Part shown: piece after piece, positions 20,146-31,104 of the stretch | How the letters are laid out: every line of letters begins with the position of its first letter | Position numbering within the stretch: the first letter of the stretch is position 1 | Assembly: GCA_015832175.1 (NCBI GenBank) | Contig: WJXW01000003.1 | Location: forward strand, 3,844,001-3,908,000 | Reading direction: 5' to 3' | Source of the DNA: Paraphaeosphaeria minitans | Lineage: Eukaryota > Ascomycota > Dothideomycetes > Pleosporales > Didymosphaeriaceae | DNA: 64,000 nucleotides | Made by a program: the position numbers and the translations under genes | Notes under the pieces: generated by a model | The model's database searches: none | What the model saw: only the letters and a program-made list of their open reading frames with translations | What the model was told of the DNA's origin: nothing

Positions 20146-23100
20146 TCTTAAACACCCTTAATATAAGTACTTTACAAACTCCTACCTCTTCTACGGCTTT
20201 AAGTGCCGCTAAGATTACTCCTATAAAGGATAGCAGTAAGGCGTATAAACCTAATCTCTACTTTAGTAAATAATCTTAAACTAACGTCTAGATTCTCTAG
20301 TTAGACCTCTACTTCTTTAACTTAAACAAACCTCTTAAAGACAAAAAAAAGGTTATCTTTGTAGTGATATATATGTGAGGAGATACAGAATTATAGATCT
20401 ATCTCTACCTTAAAAAGTACCTAGGAATAGACTATAATAACAATAATAATAATTATATAAATAAGTACGCTAATGCAGTTAACGTTATTAAAAATTATAA
20501 CAACTTTAAGAAATGCCTTAAATAACTCTTTAGGATTACTAACAAGGACTCTATTATAAAAGTAAAGATTTAGACTATAACTTAGAAATAATTAGTAGCT
20601 AAGTATATAGCTAAGTTTTGCAGGTACGCTATATAACTCAACTAGGACAATAAATCTCTCTAGGACATGTATAAATAAGGACTTAAATAGAAACTACGTA
20701 AGGAACTCTTACATAGTAGTGCACAAATTGCTAACTTTAAAAAACTATATAAAGAAACTATTAGGATTAACAAAGAATAGTTTTTACTATAATAGGAGCT
20801 CTACTAAAACCCTAAAGTAATAAGCTTTAGATAACCAGCAAAAATAGTTTATAAGAACCCTATCAGAATTGTCTAAAAGCAACAGCCAAGGAACTACTAG
20901 AGATACAAACTAATAAAAGATGTCTAGTTTAACTATATAGGTAAAGGAAAAGGAGGAAGGATAGGCCCTAAGCAGCCTAATAAACGCGTCTCTAATAGAA
21001 GTTAATAATTAATAACTAAAACCCGTAAATGCTTTACATGTAGCAAACTAGGCTATATAGCTAGGAACTGTAGATTAAAGAACAAAGTCTATTAAACTAA
21101 GTTAAATGTACTAACTATTAAAGACTAAGAACCTAATAAGGAATAGGAAGTTGTTATAACACTATTTAGTTACTAACGCGTTACACTAAAGCAAAGTAAG
21201 CAATTAGATTTACCTAACTTATAACTATACAAAGATCTAGAAGACGACTCTAATGTATACCACAACGCAGAAGATGTAGAAGAAATACTAAGATCTCTTA
21301 CTCCTTACTTATAAAGTAGGCAGAAAAAAGACAACCCTATATCACCTAAGTATAAACTAAATGTTTAGGACTACATAGAACCCTACTAGACACCAAAAGG
21401 AATATAACTCTACAAAAATAAAAAGTTAGACTACGTACTAAAGTACTACCTAGACCACTAAAATCCTACACACTAATTCTATATATAAACGCATTACAAA
21501 GAACTAACATACGCACAACACAAGATAGAGAAAAAGGAGAATAAGAAATAACCTAAAAAGAAATTACGCTATAGATAAATATAGATAGACTACTTTATTA
21601 CAGCTTATAACAAACACCTCTAGAATAAATAATAAGTAAAATACTTTCCTTACCTTACGCTAAAGGGTAACAAATACTATAATATACTTATTAATAGAGA
21701 CTATATGCAACTGTACTAGTACACGTATCTAAACTAAGACTATAAATACTACTATATAGCTAAACGTTTAGATAGCTTTGCAAACTACTTTACGTAAAAA
21801 GTAATAATAGAGCTACTAATTTAACTAGTACATAAGAATAGTAAAAACTGCAGAAGGAAAAACAGAAGAACATCCTCGCAGGAAGAAGAAGAAGAAGACA
21901 ATCTACACAAGCTATATACTTAAGAATAATAATAGAAGCAGATACTTAGAAACGTATACTAGGCACTAGAACTTAACTATAACCTACATGAATAGATGTC
22001 TTTTTTAGGCCTAAACTTAAATAAGAAAACGCCTTTATTAAATTAAATACTATAGTAAGCACAGTATTAGTTAAGCTACTAGTATAGCTTAAAGGAATAT
22101 AGGCTTAAGCTCTTATAGACTTAAAAGTAGGAAGGAACTTTATATCTTATTAGATAGTAAGATAAGCAGGACTTATAATATTAAAGAAAGAAGTACCCTA
22201 TATTATCTATATCGCAAATAGATCCCTAATGCCTAAGACACCTTAAATATACTAAGAGGTTACTACCACAATAATAGTCTAAGGATATAGAGAGGAACTT
22301 ACCTTAGATGTCTTACTAGGATCTAAGCATAAGTTAGTCTTAGGATTACTTTAGTTAATAATACACAACCTGTAGATTAACTAGGATATAAAGAAAATAT
22401 TGTTTAAACGCTGTAATTGTGTATTATAAGTAAAGCCTATATATTAACTGAAAATAATAGTAGATAAGGGAGTTATTAACAACATAATACTGCGACAGAT
22501 AGTTAAAAAACAGAAGCACACCTTAATAGACGCTAGTAGGAACTACTAGGTTAAGAAGCGCAAGAAGGAGGATAATAGTACACCCCTTACCTTACTATAA
22601 GAGTATAGGAAATAGACACATATATTTACAGAAAAGGAAGGAAAAGCAAACCTACCTAAATATTAATCCTAGGATCTTATAATAGACCTAGAAGAAGGGA
22701 AGACGCCACCCTTTAGACTACTATATAGTAAGACAGGAGAAGAACTCCTTAAGGAACGTGATTTTATTAAGATAAACCTTAAGAAAGGATATATACAACT
22801 ATTAAAGTTACTAGCAGTAAGCCCTTTTATGTTTATTAAGAAAAAGGATAGATTAGATAGACTATACGTTAACTACTAACAACTTAATAACATAATAATA
22901 AAGAACTAATATCTACTACTAAACATTACAGAGCTACGAGATTAACTATCTTAAGCCAAGATATTCACGATAATGGATCTAAGAGACAGTTACCACCTTA
23001 TACAAATTAAGAAAGGTAAAGAATAGAAAACAGCGTTTTAATTACACTATAGACTATTTAAGTACAAGGTTATACTATTTAGACTTATAAACGCACTAGC

Positions 23101-25330
23101 AGCTTTTATAGCACTTATTAACAACGTACTCTGTAAACATCTAGACATATTTATTATCGCGTATATGGACAATATCCTTATCTTTTCTAAAAACGAATCA
23201 GACCACACTAAACATATATAGACAGTACTAGAAGCACTAGACAAAGCATGCCTTTACATTAAACTTAAGAAATGTAAGTTTAATATTAAACAACTCGAAT
23301 TCCTAGGACATATTATTACTACAGAAGGAATTAAGATAGCACTAAGTAAAGTTAAATATATTAAGAACTAGCTAATACTAAAGACAGCTAAGAACATCTA
23401 AAAATTCTTAAGATTCTATGGATTTAATTAACAATTTATCCAAGATTACATAAAGGTTACGATACCCTTAATAAATCTTATAAAGAAGGACGTACCCTTT
23501 AAATAGACAGACAAGTATAGAATATTATTCTAACTCCTTAAGATAGCATATATTATAGAACCTGTCCTTATTTATTTTAGAAGTGATAAACCACTACGCT
23601 TTAAAATAGACGCTAGCGATCTTATGCTAGGCGCCTACGCTAAATAAGAACGTAACAGTAAATAGCACCTAATTACCTATTACTTATGCAAATTTAATAA
23701 CGCTGAAACACAATACAATATACATAATAAAGAACTCTACGCTATTATTAAAGCTTTAAAGCACTAGAGGATTTATACACTTAGTTACTTAACGCTAGAA
23801 ATGTATATAAATTATAAAAACCTCCTAAGGTTTATAATAATAAAAGAACTTACGCCACAATAATAAAAATAGTCGCAAACTACTAGGCAGTACAAGTTTA
23901 GAATTATCTATATAGCTAGGAAAGAAAATGGCAGAGCAGACGCTCTTAGCTAATAAAATAATCTAGTAAGAGAAAAAGCAAAAACCTTCTCTATAATCCT
24001 TCGCAAAGCCAAAGATAGATCTCTAGAGCTAACAGTAGAACTAAATTAACTTTTAGTAATTAACTAAGAAGTTCTAGAGCATCTACAGACCAAGATTATC
24101 TAATAATACCACAATAACCCTATATATAGACACCTAGGCATCACAAAGACAATAGAACTTATCTAAAGAAATTACACCTTTAAAGGAATTAAAGAAGCTG
24201 TAACAACTTACATCTATAAATATACAAAATACCAAAAAAATAAACACAGCACACATCTTAAATATAGAGAGATATAAGCAATTAGAATACTAACAGCACT
24301 ATAGAAAGACATTACTATAGATTTTATTATAGAAATTCTAAACTCTAAGGATTTAATAACAGGAATTAAATACGATAGTATACTAGTAATAGTCTGCTAA
24401 CTAACTAAGTATATTAAGCTTATTCTATGTCTTAAAAGAATAATAGTAAAGGAACTTACTTTTCTTATCCTAGACTAACTAGTTAGACACCACAGAATCC
24501 TAAAAATAATTATTAGCGACAGAGATAAGCTCTTCATGTTAAATTATTAGATAACGCTTATAGCACTACTTAGAACAAAACAAAAACTATTAACAGCTTA
24601 CTATCTATAAATAGACAGATAGACAGAACGTATAAACTAAACTATAGAAACGTACCTACGCATCTACTGTAACAGTTAGAAGAATAACTAGGTTTTATTA
24701 CTACCTATAGCACAGTTAGCCTATAATAATAAAGTATTAGCAGCATTAGGACATACACTATTCTATGTAAACTATAGAAAACACCTATATCTCTTTAACC
24801 AACAATTTCCTACAACAATTAAAGCAAAAGAAGCTATAGATATAGCAGAAAATATAAAGAAAATACACTAACAACTCTAAGAGAATTTTAAGAAAGCTTA
24901 GCAGTAATTAATTTTATACTAAAACTAAAAACGAAAAATAGCACCTTAGCTAAAGAAGGGGGATAAAGTATATCTACTTATAAAGAACCTTTAAACTTAA
25001 AAGAAGAAACACAAGAAACTAGATTATATTAAAGTTAGACTATTTTACATTTCTAAGCAAATATTACTAGTAAACTATAAGTTAGAACTACCGCTAGATG
25101 CAAAGATACACCTAGTATTCCACGTATTACTACTAGAACTAGTAGACCCTAATACACTAGTTAAAACCACCTTCTACCACTAGACTAAGGAAGAAAACAA
25201 ATTTAAGGTTAAAAGAATTCTAGAATATAATTAGTATAATAACGCGTACCTTATTAAGTGGAAAGGTTACTCACACAGCGAAAACACTTAGGAACTAAAG
25301 AACTACCTAAGAAACTGTTAATAAAAGATT
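20146..25330 (+). pseudogene. Degenerate gag-pol of the chromovirus
   Basis: No intact frame remains, but landmarks can be read through stops. A CX2CX4-Y-X4C zinc knuckle lies at 21030-21071, with the usual His changed to Tyr. A protease-like 'LID...RNFIS' stretch is near 22110-22177. RT carries a Y-M-D-N at 23162-23173 where the second catalytic Asp should be. RNase H shows 'KIDASD' near 23603. Integrase has an HHCC-like region near 24110-24245 with Cys positions changed to Tyr, and a core 'DFI' near 24320. A chromodomain lies at about 25207-25306 ('YLIKWKGYSHSENT'), where the conserved Trp is now TAG. The order places it in Gypsy chromoviruses. It cannot make an active polyprotein. Confidence 0.9.
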
Positions 25331-25381
25331 AAGGAATTCTATTAATAGACTTACCTAAGACAGTAACACTAAAGAATTATT

Positions 25382-25873
25382 TTAGAACTCTAGAGGTAGG
25401 TTGTCTATCGCAGACTATATAGACGTGCTAAGTTCAGCTAGACTAGTAGGCTAAGTAAGATAGGCTAGGTCCTCCTCTAACTCTAACTCTATTAGCGCGG
25501 CACTTTCTACTATAATAACCTTACTAGCACGCTTTTTGTTTTACGCTAATTATTTTAATAACTAATTTTCTTTTATGCACGCTACGTATAGGGCTTTAAA
25601 CACTATATTCTATTCTTTTTACACTTTTAATATTTGCGCCTCTAATTTCTTCTTCTTAGTAATTAACTGTAAGAACTTATTCCTAGTAATAGCTATATTA
25701 CACTTTAAGTCTTATTTCTAACACTTACTACACTTCCCTAAGCTAATATAAACTTTATAAACGCAAGAATGCGACTTATAGAAAGAGCACTTTAACACTA
25801 TAACTACTCTGTAGTTTTTAATAGTAGAGATAAGGCCGTAACAACGCTTTATAGAATTACAGTTAGCAGGCAT
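25382..25873 (-). pseudogene. Antisense Cys-rich/coiled-coil reading frame inside the retrotransposon
   Basis: On the strand opposite gag-pol, between the chromodomain and the 3' LTR, one frame of 164 codons runs from an ATG (25871-25873) to a TAA (25382-25384). It is interrupted by nine in-frame stops, all TAG or TAA. Reading through them gives a coherent protein: 'MPANCNSIKRCYGLIS', a cysteine-rich first third with 'GKCSKC', then a Lys/Glu-rich helix ('LITKKKKLEAQILK') and an acidic end ('ALIELELEEDLAYL'). The combination of N-terminal Cys pairs and a coiled coil recalls small orphan proteins that are abundant in Pezizomycotina genomes; that comparison is from memory. The stop types fit RIP of Trp, Gln and Arg codons. 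Function unknown. Confidence 0.7.
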
Positions 25874-25893
25874 AATTCTTTAGGACAAAGAAT

Positions 25894-25907
25894 AGAAAGG
25901 GAGAGGA
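25894..25907 (+). other. Polypurine tract
   Basis: AGAAAGGGAGAGGA ends three bases before the 3' LTR, the expected place for the plus-strand primer of an LTR retrotransposon. Confidence 0.75.
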
Positions 25908-25910
25908 TAA

Positions 25911-26321
25911 TATTACGTACTAAATAATAACGTAGGACTTAGGCGCTTATAAAGGTGTAATAAAGTAATAATAGGGTTATAAACGTAACAAAGAAACACT
26001 AAGTAACTTAGATTAGGTCACGTAATATACTTAGTTACTTAGCAGCACTAAGTAGCAGAGCTAGTTACGTAAAGTGCTTAGTTACTTAGTAGCACTAAGC
26101 AGTAGAGCAGCCTTAGTATATAGGAACGTAAGAATAGGCTCTCTATACTTATATTTAATCTGTTTATTAATCTATTATTTAGATTCTAGTAGACTAAATT
26201 ATTAACTCATTACACTTCGCAAGATACTATTATATTAATAAGACCTTCCACCTTCTGTAAGTACTCCTGCCCAAGAACCAACCTTAACCCTTTAGGACTA
26301 GCTACCCTCTTGGATTTAACA
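25911..26321 (+). repeat. 3' LTR, 411 bp
   Basis: It starts TATTACG (G-to-A of the canonical TG) and ends ATTTAACA. Same length as the 5' LTR. The purine-rich tract lies three bases before it. Confidence 0.93.
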
Positions 26322-26729
26322 CGTTGTCTCTATTAATGTTTACAGCGTTGCTAACGCCTAGAGGGAGCTAGGGTTAGAGTCTATAGTTGCTATATAGTCC
26401 TCTCTACGGCGTTAATTAACACTAAAGTTATTATTATTAACACTTCTATAACGCCTACAAAGGCCTCTCTACTAAGCATCGCAGCATTAAAAAGCTCTAA
26501 GATTAGGCAAGATAGACCTCCTAACTTTATACTTAGTTTAACTTATAATCTTACGCTTAAATAGGTATAAACGTAGATCCTATTAGCACTAGTAGGGTTT
26601 AATTTAGCTAGTTAATTACTCTTAAATTAGACCTCTATTTATAACGTTAAGATCACGCTTAAACTAAACACGGCGTGATCTCAATGTGAGCCTAACTGGA
26701 TCTAGTAATCAAGATGAGATCAAGCCTCC

Positions 26730-26753
26730 AGATCACGTCTACCGAACAGGCCC
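26730..26753 (-). repeat. Right terminal inverted repeat, 24 bp
   Basis: Inverted partner of 19404-19427. The target duplication TTA follows directly at 26754-26756. Confidence 0.9.
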
Positions 26754-26946
26754 TTACGTATCCTCAAAATTATACAGTGAACATGACGACCCGCACCACC
26801 ATCTATAAAAATCCCTCAAGCCGAACAGTAATTAATTTTAAGTGTGTACTCGAGAAATACAAAGAGGTCCATCCCCCTCCTTTGCATTAGCCTAGTGATC
26901 ACAGCGCAGATTAGAAGTATTGTAGTGCTTGGAGAGAATGACCACT

Positions 26947-27781
26947 TCAATGAATGTTCTCCATCCAACCCCTCAACGTCTTCACCTTCCGATACACCGC
27001 CGCATCAATCTTCTCACAACCCGCCATACACCTCTTCGTCCACTCCGTCATCGGATCCAACGGCTCAACCTCCGACCCCACCTTGTTCCCCTCCCCAAAC
27101 TGATGAAACGCAACAAAATCCAAGCCCTCCGGCTTGCCCTTTCCCGAGTTTCTTGTTTGGAACAGCGGCTTGTACCTCGTCGTCCGCTTGTACCCCGGCT
27201 CCTTCGACATCTGCTCGTTGTGCTCGTCTCGGTACCATGCATCCAGATCCCCTTCACCGCCAGGTGCAGGTTGCATGGCAGCGTAAATGATGGTGGTCAC
27301 GTCGTCTGCGGCTCTTAGCATCCGACCTTCCTTCCAACCCTAGGCTCTACCTATCCCCCTTCTCAACCCAGAACAAAAGTAGAGAGGAAACACTAGAAGA
27401 GATCACACATACCAGCCGTACCCCCTTGAATTTCCTCCCCATACACCTCCACCCTCTCGAGAACCCTGCTCTCAATATCCACATATTCATCCACCGCCAC
27501 ACCCCCCGAAAACACGTCGCTCGTCCGCAGCATCGCATGCAAGCCGCCGCCTCCCACGTGCTTCCCATCCCCGAACCTAAAAACCCCACACCAACACGTC
27601 AACAAAAACACCATTTTCCCAAGCGAACCAGAAGCACCTCTTCCATTCCATTCCATTCCACCAGAAAAAGCAAAGGTTAAATCCCCCCAACCCAGTCAGT
27701 CTCCTGCGACTACCTACCATCCGGCAGGCATTCCCCCAACCAAACACCCACACTCACGTCCAACCTTCCAACCTTCCAGCT

Positions 27782-27873
<92 letters not shown>

Positions 27874-28153
27874 AAAAAAAAAGTAAAAAAATGAAAAGAA
27901 AAAAACCGACTCACCCCACCATGCCCAGATCCTGCACCTCGGACAGAACAATCCACCGTCTCCCGCAGCCGGGACTCGCAGCCCTCCACGCTGTGACAAT
28001 CTGCACCGTATCCGTCTGCAGCATGCCGGGAAGGTAGACGTCGCAGATCCACGTTTCGAGGGCGTGCTGGTCGAGATGGGAAGCTGGGAGGAGGGTGATG
28101 AGGGATTGGAGTATGCCGGGGTTGGGCTCGGGGCTGGTTCGTGGTGTTGGCAT
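26947..28153 (-). CDS. Dimeric alpha/beta-barrel (EthD-like) protein, 260 aa
   Basis: Three exons by my reading: 27915-28153, 27413-27576 and 26947-27326, 260 residues with agreeing phases (2, then 1). Two ferredoxin-like modules are seen. The first has '[21 protein letters not shown]' and the second '[20 protein letters not shown]' followed by '[12 protein letters not shown]', both with the Trp-Tyr-x-x-H/Y helix of EthD/ABM-type barrels. Such proteins are often small-molecule oxygenases, isomerases or stress proteins in the cytosol, and none is assignable here. Intron 1 (27577-27914, 338 nt) is long for this genome and holds a GAAA/CTTT microsatellite. Intron 2 (27327-27412) needs a GAAG acceptor, so that boundary is less sure. 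The mobile-element block ends about 190 bp beyond its stop. Confidence 0.75.
27783..27874. repeat. (GAAA)n microsatellite in intron 1
   Basis: About 23 tandem GAAA units on the plus strand, followed by an A-rich tail. On the coding strand this is a (CTTT)n pyrimidine tract about 40 nt after the donor of intron 1. Confidence 0.97.
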
Positions 28154-28240
28154 AGTAGAGCGAGGGGGTCTAGAAGTGTGGCTGGGACGAGTTGGGTGGT
28201 GTGTGTGTGTGATGGTTTTGTGATGGGTCGCTGGATGTGT

Positions 28241-28497
28241 GGATGGATGGATGGATGGATGGATGGATGGATGGATGGATGGATGGATGGATGGATGGAT
28301 GGATGGATGGATGGATGGATGGATGGATGGATGGATGGATGGATGGATGGATGGATGGATGGATGGATGGATGGATGGATGGATGGATGGATGGATGGAT
28401 GGATGGATGGATGGATGGATGGATGGATGGATGGATGGATAGATGGATGGATGGATGGATGGATGGATGGATGGATGGATGGATGGATGGATGGATG
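28241..28497. repeat. (GGAT)n tetranucleotide array, 257 bp
   Basis: About 64 units, with one base change (G to A at 28441). It begins about 88 bp upstream of the start codon of the EthD-like gene, so it lies in its promoter or 5' UTR. It is (CCAT)n on the transcribed strand's sense side, which contains no ATG. Confidence 0.97.
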
Positions 28498-29004
28498 ATG
28501 GTTTGGAGGGAGGGATGGGGGGGGGAGGTTGATTATACCTAGATATATAGCAGGACTGTGGTGTGGTGCGGTGCGTTGCCCCGTATTACTCCGCACTTCT
28601 TGCTTGCGTCGGATTAGCTTACCCGGACGCTGCCCATCGCTAGATACCTAGTCTACCACATAGACTAGTGTAGAGCCACTCCATCTGTACATACTCTCCC
28701 AGAAGACCCTACCTAACACTCGATCAAAACACCACCCGAACGAACAAAACGAAGCGAAAAGCACGACCCGGAAGAGCGAGTAGCGAAAACTTCATGGATT
28801 GATGATATTCCTACCCTAAGCTATCCTGCCTAGCCAACCTATCAAGAGCGCGCCCCCATTCGACCCCAATCGATCGAATCCCAAGCTAAATGTCCAACCG
28901 TAACGCGCCGCTATGCATTGTGCAATGAAAGAAAAAAAATGCCGTATGCCAGAGTTATACCCTGGGAAAAATAAAGGGGTATAGTACAAAAGAGAAAGAA
29001 CGTA
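28498..29004. other. Intergenic
   Basis: About 0.5 kb between the tetranucleotide array and the TCP11-family gene, with no supported gene. Confidence 0.5.
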
Positions 29005-31104
29005 TCAAGGCAGCCTTGTCTGGTCGGAGACACTGCTCTCATAACCCGACCCCGGATCCGGCGCTTCGCCTGTCTTCATTACACTGACAACATGTACATC
29101 GTGCTCCGAAGTGGGCGCAGAGCACATTGGTGCGGGCGGTGGCGGTGATGCGAGTTGCGATATTGCGGAGGTTGTGGTCGCCGGCTGCGGTGGCGGCGGC
29201 GGCGGTAGATACGCAATGAGGCCGGATGTGTCGTCTTGCAGGTATGTGATTGGTGCCCATATGCGCCAGTGTAAAAGAACAATATGTGAAATACGCCTGG
29301 CAAGGTCGCCGACTCTATCTTGAGGCGTGTTGTTGTAGAAGGAAAACGTATCGTTGGTGGGTGGTGCTGGAATAAAAGGAGGCGTAGAGTTGGGTGGTGG
29401 CGATGTTACCAGGCTATTGTAGAGCTCGGTAGGTGAGGAGTTGCTGTGCTTGTGGATAGAGCTGAAAATCTGCGGGAAGATAGTGGCCTCCAGTGTCGAG
29501 GCGTGAGATGCAAAGGTGTTGCAGAATAACGAGCAAAGGTACTCGTTTGTGGCTTGCAGGCTCTGATGGTCAAAGACAGGAGATCGTCCTGCCGTGACTT
29601 GCGCTTGTCGGTAGATTTCGAGCGAGAGCGACTCAGAGTTGTTATTCCAAGATTTCGAACCGTAGCTCATGGACTCTCCCATGATTGCGGTTAGCGAGGA
29701 GCGAAGGCGGTGTCTGGCAGCGCTCGACAATGCTACATCATGCCCCAATTCCCTCCGCAACTTATTGAACATGCTGAAGCATATCTCAAAATATACCAAA
29801 TCCTCAATTTCCGACTTCAGGGCTCCCAGTCTATCGTAGTCCAGGTAAAACGTGTCGGGCAGGTTTCCCTGAATGTCGGGCGAGAATACGTTAGAAACGA
29901 CTGCTTGTGCGAACATGTCCAAGCCCGTTCGGTTCACTGGCTTAGTTGCGGGACCGTGATGAACTTGGAAGCCTTGAACAACGGCGGCCCACCACCTCTG
30001 GGCTGCCTCATAGTTGACCTTCGAGCGTTTGTTAACTATCCGGTCTAAATGGTGGTGCTTTTCATAGCTGATGGTGTCTTCAATGAGCAACGGCTTGAGA
30101 TTCCGTATTTGATGGTTGGCGACGTCCTGTCCATGTTAGTGATTGCAGGTAGAGTGCGAAAGTACACTTACAAGCTTCATCGTTTCAAGCATTCCTATCA
30201 ACCCTTTCAGGCTCTCAACAATGATTTTCATGTTCAAAGCTGTTCCTGTTGCACCCATCCGCATCAGCCCCACCATCTTGTCGACCCATTCGTCTCGCAT
30301 AGGAGCGCAATGCTCTTTCAGCAGCCCTGCGGTCCACTCTACCAACGCGACCATATCACATACACCCTTCTCGATCTCCTGCATCAGCATCCGTACATCG
30401 AGATGCTCATTCACCCTTTGATGGTCTCTGTCGGGGACTAGGCTCTTCAAAACCTCATGTATAGTCTCGAAGACCTTCGGTACTCGCTTCTGTGCGCGCT
30501 GGAAGTACACAGATGGGTCTGCGTGCGCTGATGATCGTAGCGGTGGGGTGCCTTTGAAAAGACTTGTGTACAAATGCAACTCTGCTTCCAACGCAAGCCA
30601 ATACATCCTTGAGTAGTGCTCCTTATGTTTTCCTTTCTGCCCCTCGTTATTTGGTCTGAAGCTCAAGTCTTTGTCGAAGTTAACGTCGTGACGTAATTTG
30701 ATGTTGCTGATGATGTTCTGGATGTCGAGTTCGCCCAAAGATTGCTTCGTAATCGGAGGTAGCATTGCAGCATGCCTGTACGCATCCGCCAACTCGTCAA
30801 TTTGCGCTTTAGTCTGGTACTCGGGCATATCTTTAACGTGGTTTTGAAGATATTGCACAAGCTCCTCTGCGATATCTCTTTCAGCCATGGAAAGGCTCCT
30901 TGGTCGTTGATACTCGTGAGAAGATATCCTGGTCGCTGGGTGGTGGCGGCTTCCATCGCGTGTAACGTCCTCTGAAGATACAATAGTGCTGTCCCACGTC
31001 GCCCCGTTAGGTGGTAAGCCAACTGAAGTGCCTTCCACATCTGACGTAGGCAGCGGTAAGAAGGCGTCAGCAGCCCTGCTGCCTGCTGGGGTTTGCGCGT
31101 TCAT
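29005..31104 (-). CDS. TCP11/SOK1-family protein
   Basis: Two exons, 30172-31104 and 29005-30126, joined across a 45-nt intron (GTAAGT ... GACAG) in phase 0; 684 residues. The TCP11 domain fills most of the middle: 'LGELDIQNIISNIKLRHDVNFDKDLSFRPN', then 'MYWLALEAELHLYT', 'RVPKVFETIHEVLKSLVP', 'MLMQEIEKGVCDMVALVEW', and across the junction 'NMKIIVESLKGLIGMLETMKLD'. 'RWWAAVVQGF' and 'RISHIVLLHWRIWAPITYL' belong to the C-terminal part. The yeast relative Sok1 is a suppressor of protein kinase A mutants, so a link to cAMP signalling is possible. The Pro-rich C-terminal tail is variable. Start taken at 31104 (good context, ACCATG); 31158 is an in-frame alternative. The quoted helix motifs are typical of the family. 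Confidence 0.88.

Larger units (their letters stand above)
19735..26321 (+). mobile_element. Gypsy chromovirus LTR retrotransposon, RIP-degenerate
   Basis: 6,587-bp element with 411-bp LTRs at each end and an exact 5-bp target duplication CGTTG (19730-19734 and 26322-26326). Degraded protein order on the plus strand is gag CCHC knuckle, protease, reverse transcriptase, RNase H, integrase, chromodomain, which is the Gypsy (Ty3) order with the chromovirus C-terminus. The internal frame is cut by very many TAG and TAA codons, almost never TGA, and conserved residues are altered by C-to-T or G-to-A. This is the pattern of repeat-induced point mutation in Pezizomycotina. The element is dead. It inserted into the older TIR element. 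Confidence 0.95.
19404..26753. mobile_element. PIF/Harbinger-like TIR element, split by a retrotransposon
   Basis: Both ends begin GGGCCTGTTCGGT in inverted orientation, and the element is flanked by TTA on each side (19401-19403 and 26754-26756). A 3-bp TWA duplication and GGGCC-type ends are the marks of PIF/Harbinger (or the related ISL2EU-like) DNA transposons. Removing the inserted retrotransposon and one CGTTG copy leaves 758 bp: 19404-19734 plus 26327-26753. No transposase frame is visible, so it was non-autonomous or had been internally deleted. Both arms are AT-rich with many TA steps, consistent with RIP after insertion. GATC-containing motifs recur in the sub-terminal sequence. Confidence 0.85.

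Noticed and set aside
23047..23244. 65-codon minus-strand frame in the AT-rich block
   Set aside because: It is antisense to the RT core of the degenerate retrotransposon; chance gap between stops.
28241..28497. Regularly repeated array as a CRISPR-like locus
   Set aside because: It is a pure 4-bp microsatellite with no spacers, in a eukaryotic genome.
28064..28596. Repetitive open frames (WMDG or PSIH repeats)
   Set aside because: They are translations of the tetranucleotide array, open in every frame because the unit lacks stops.
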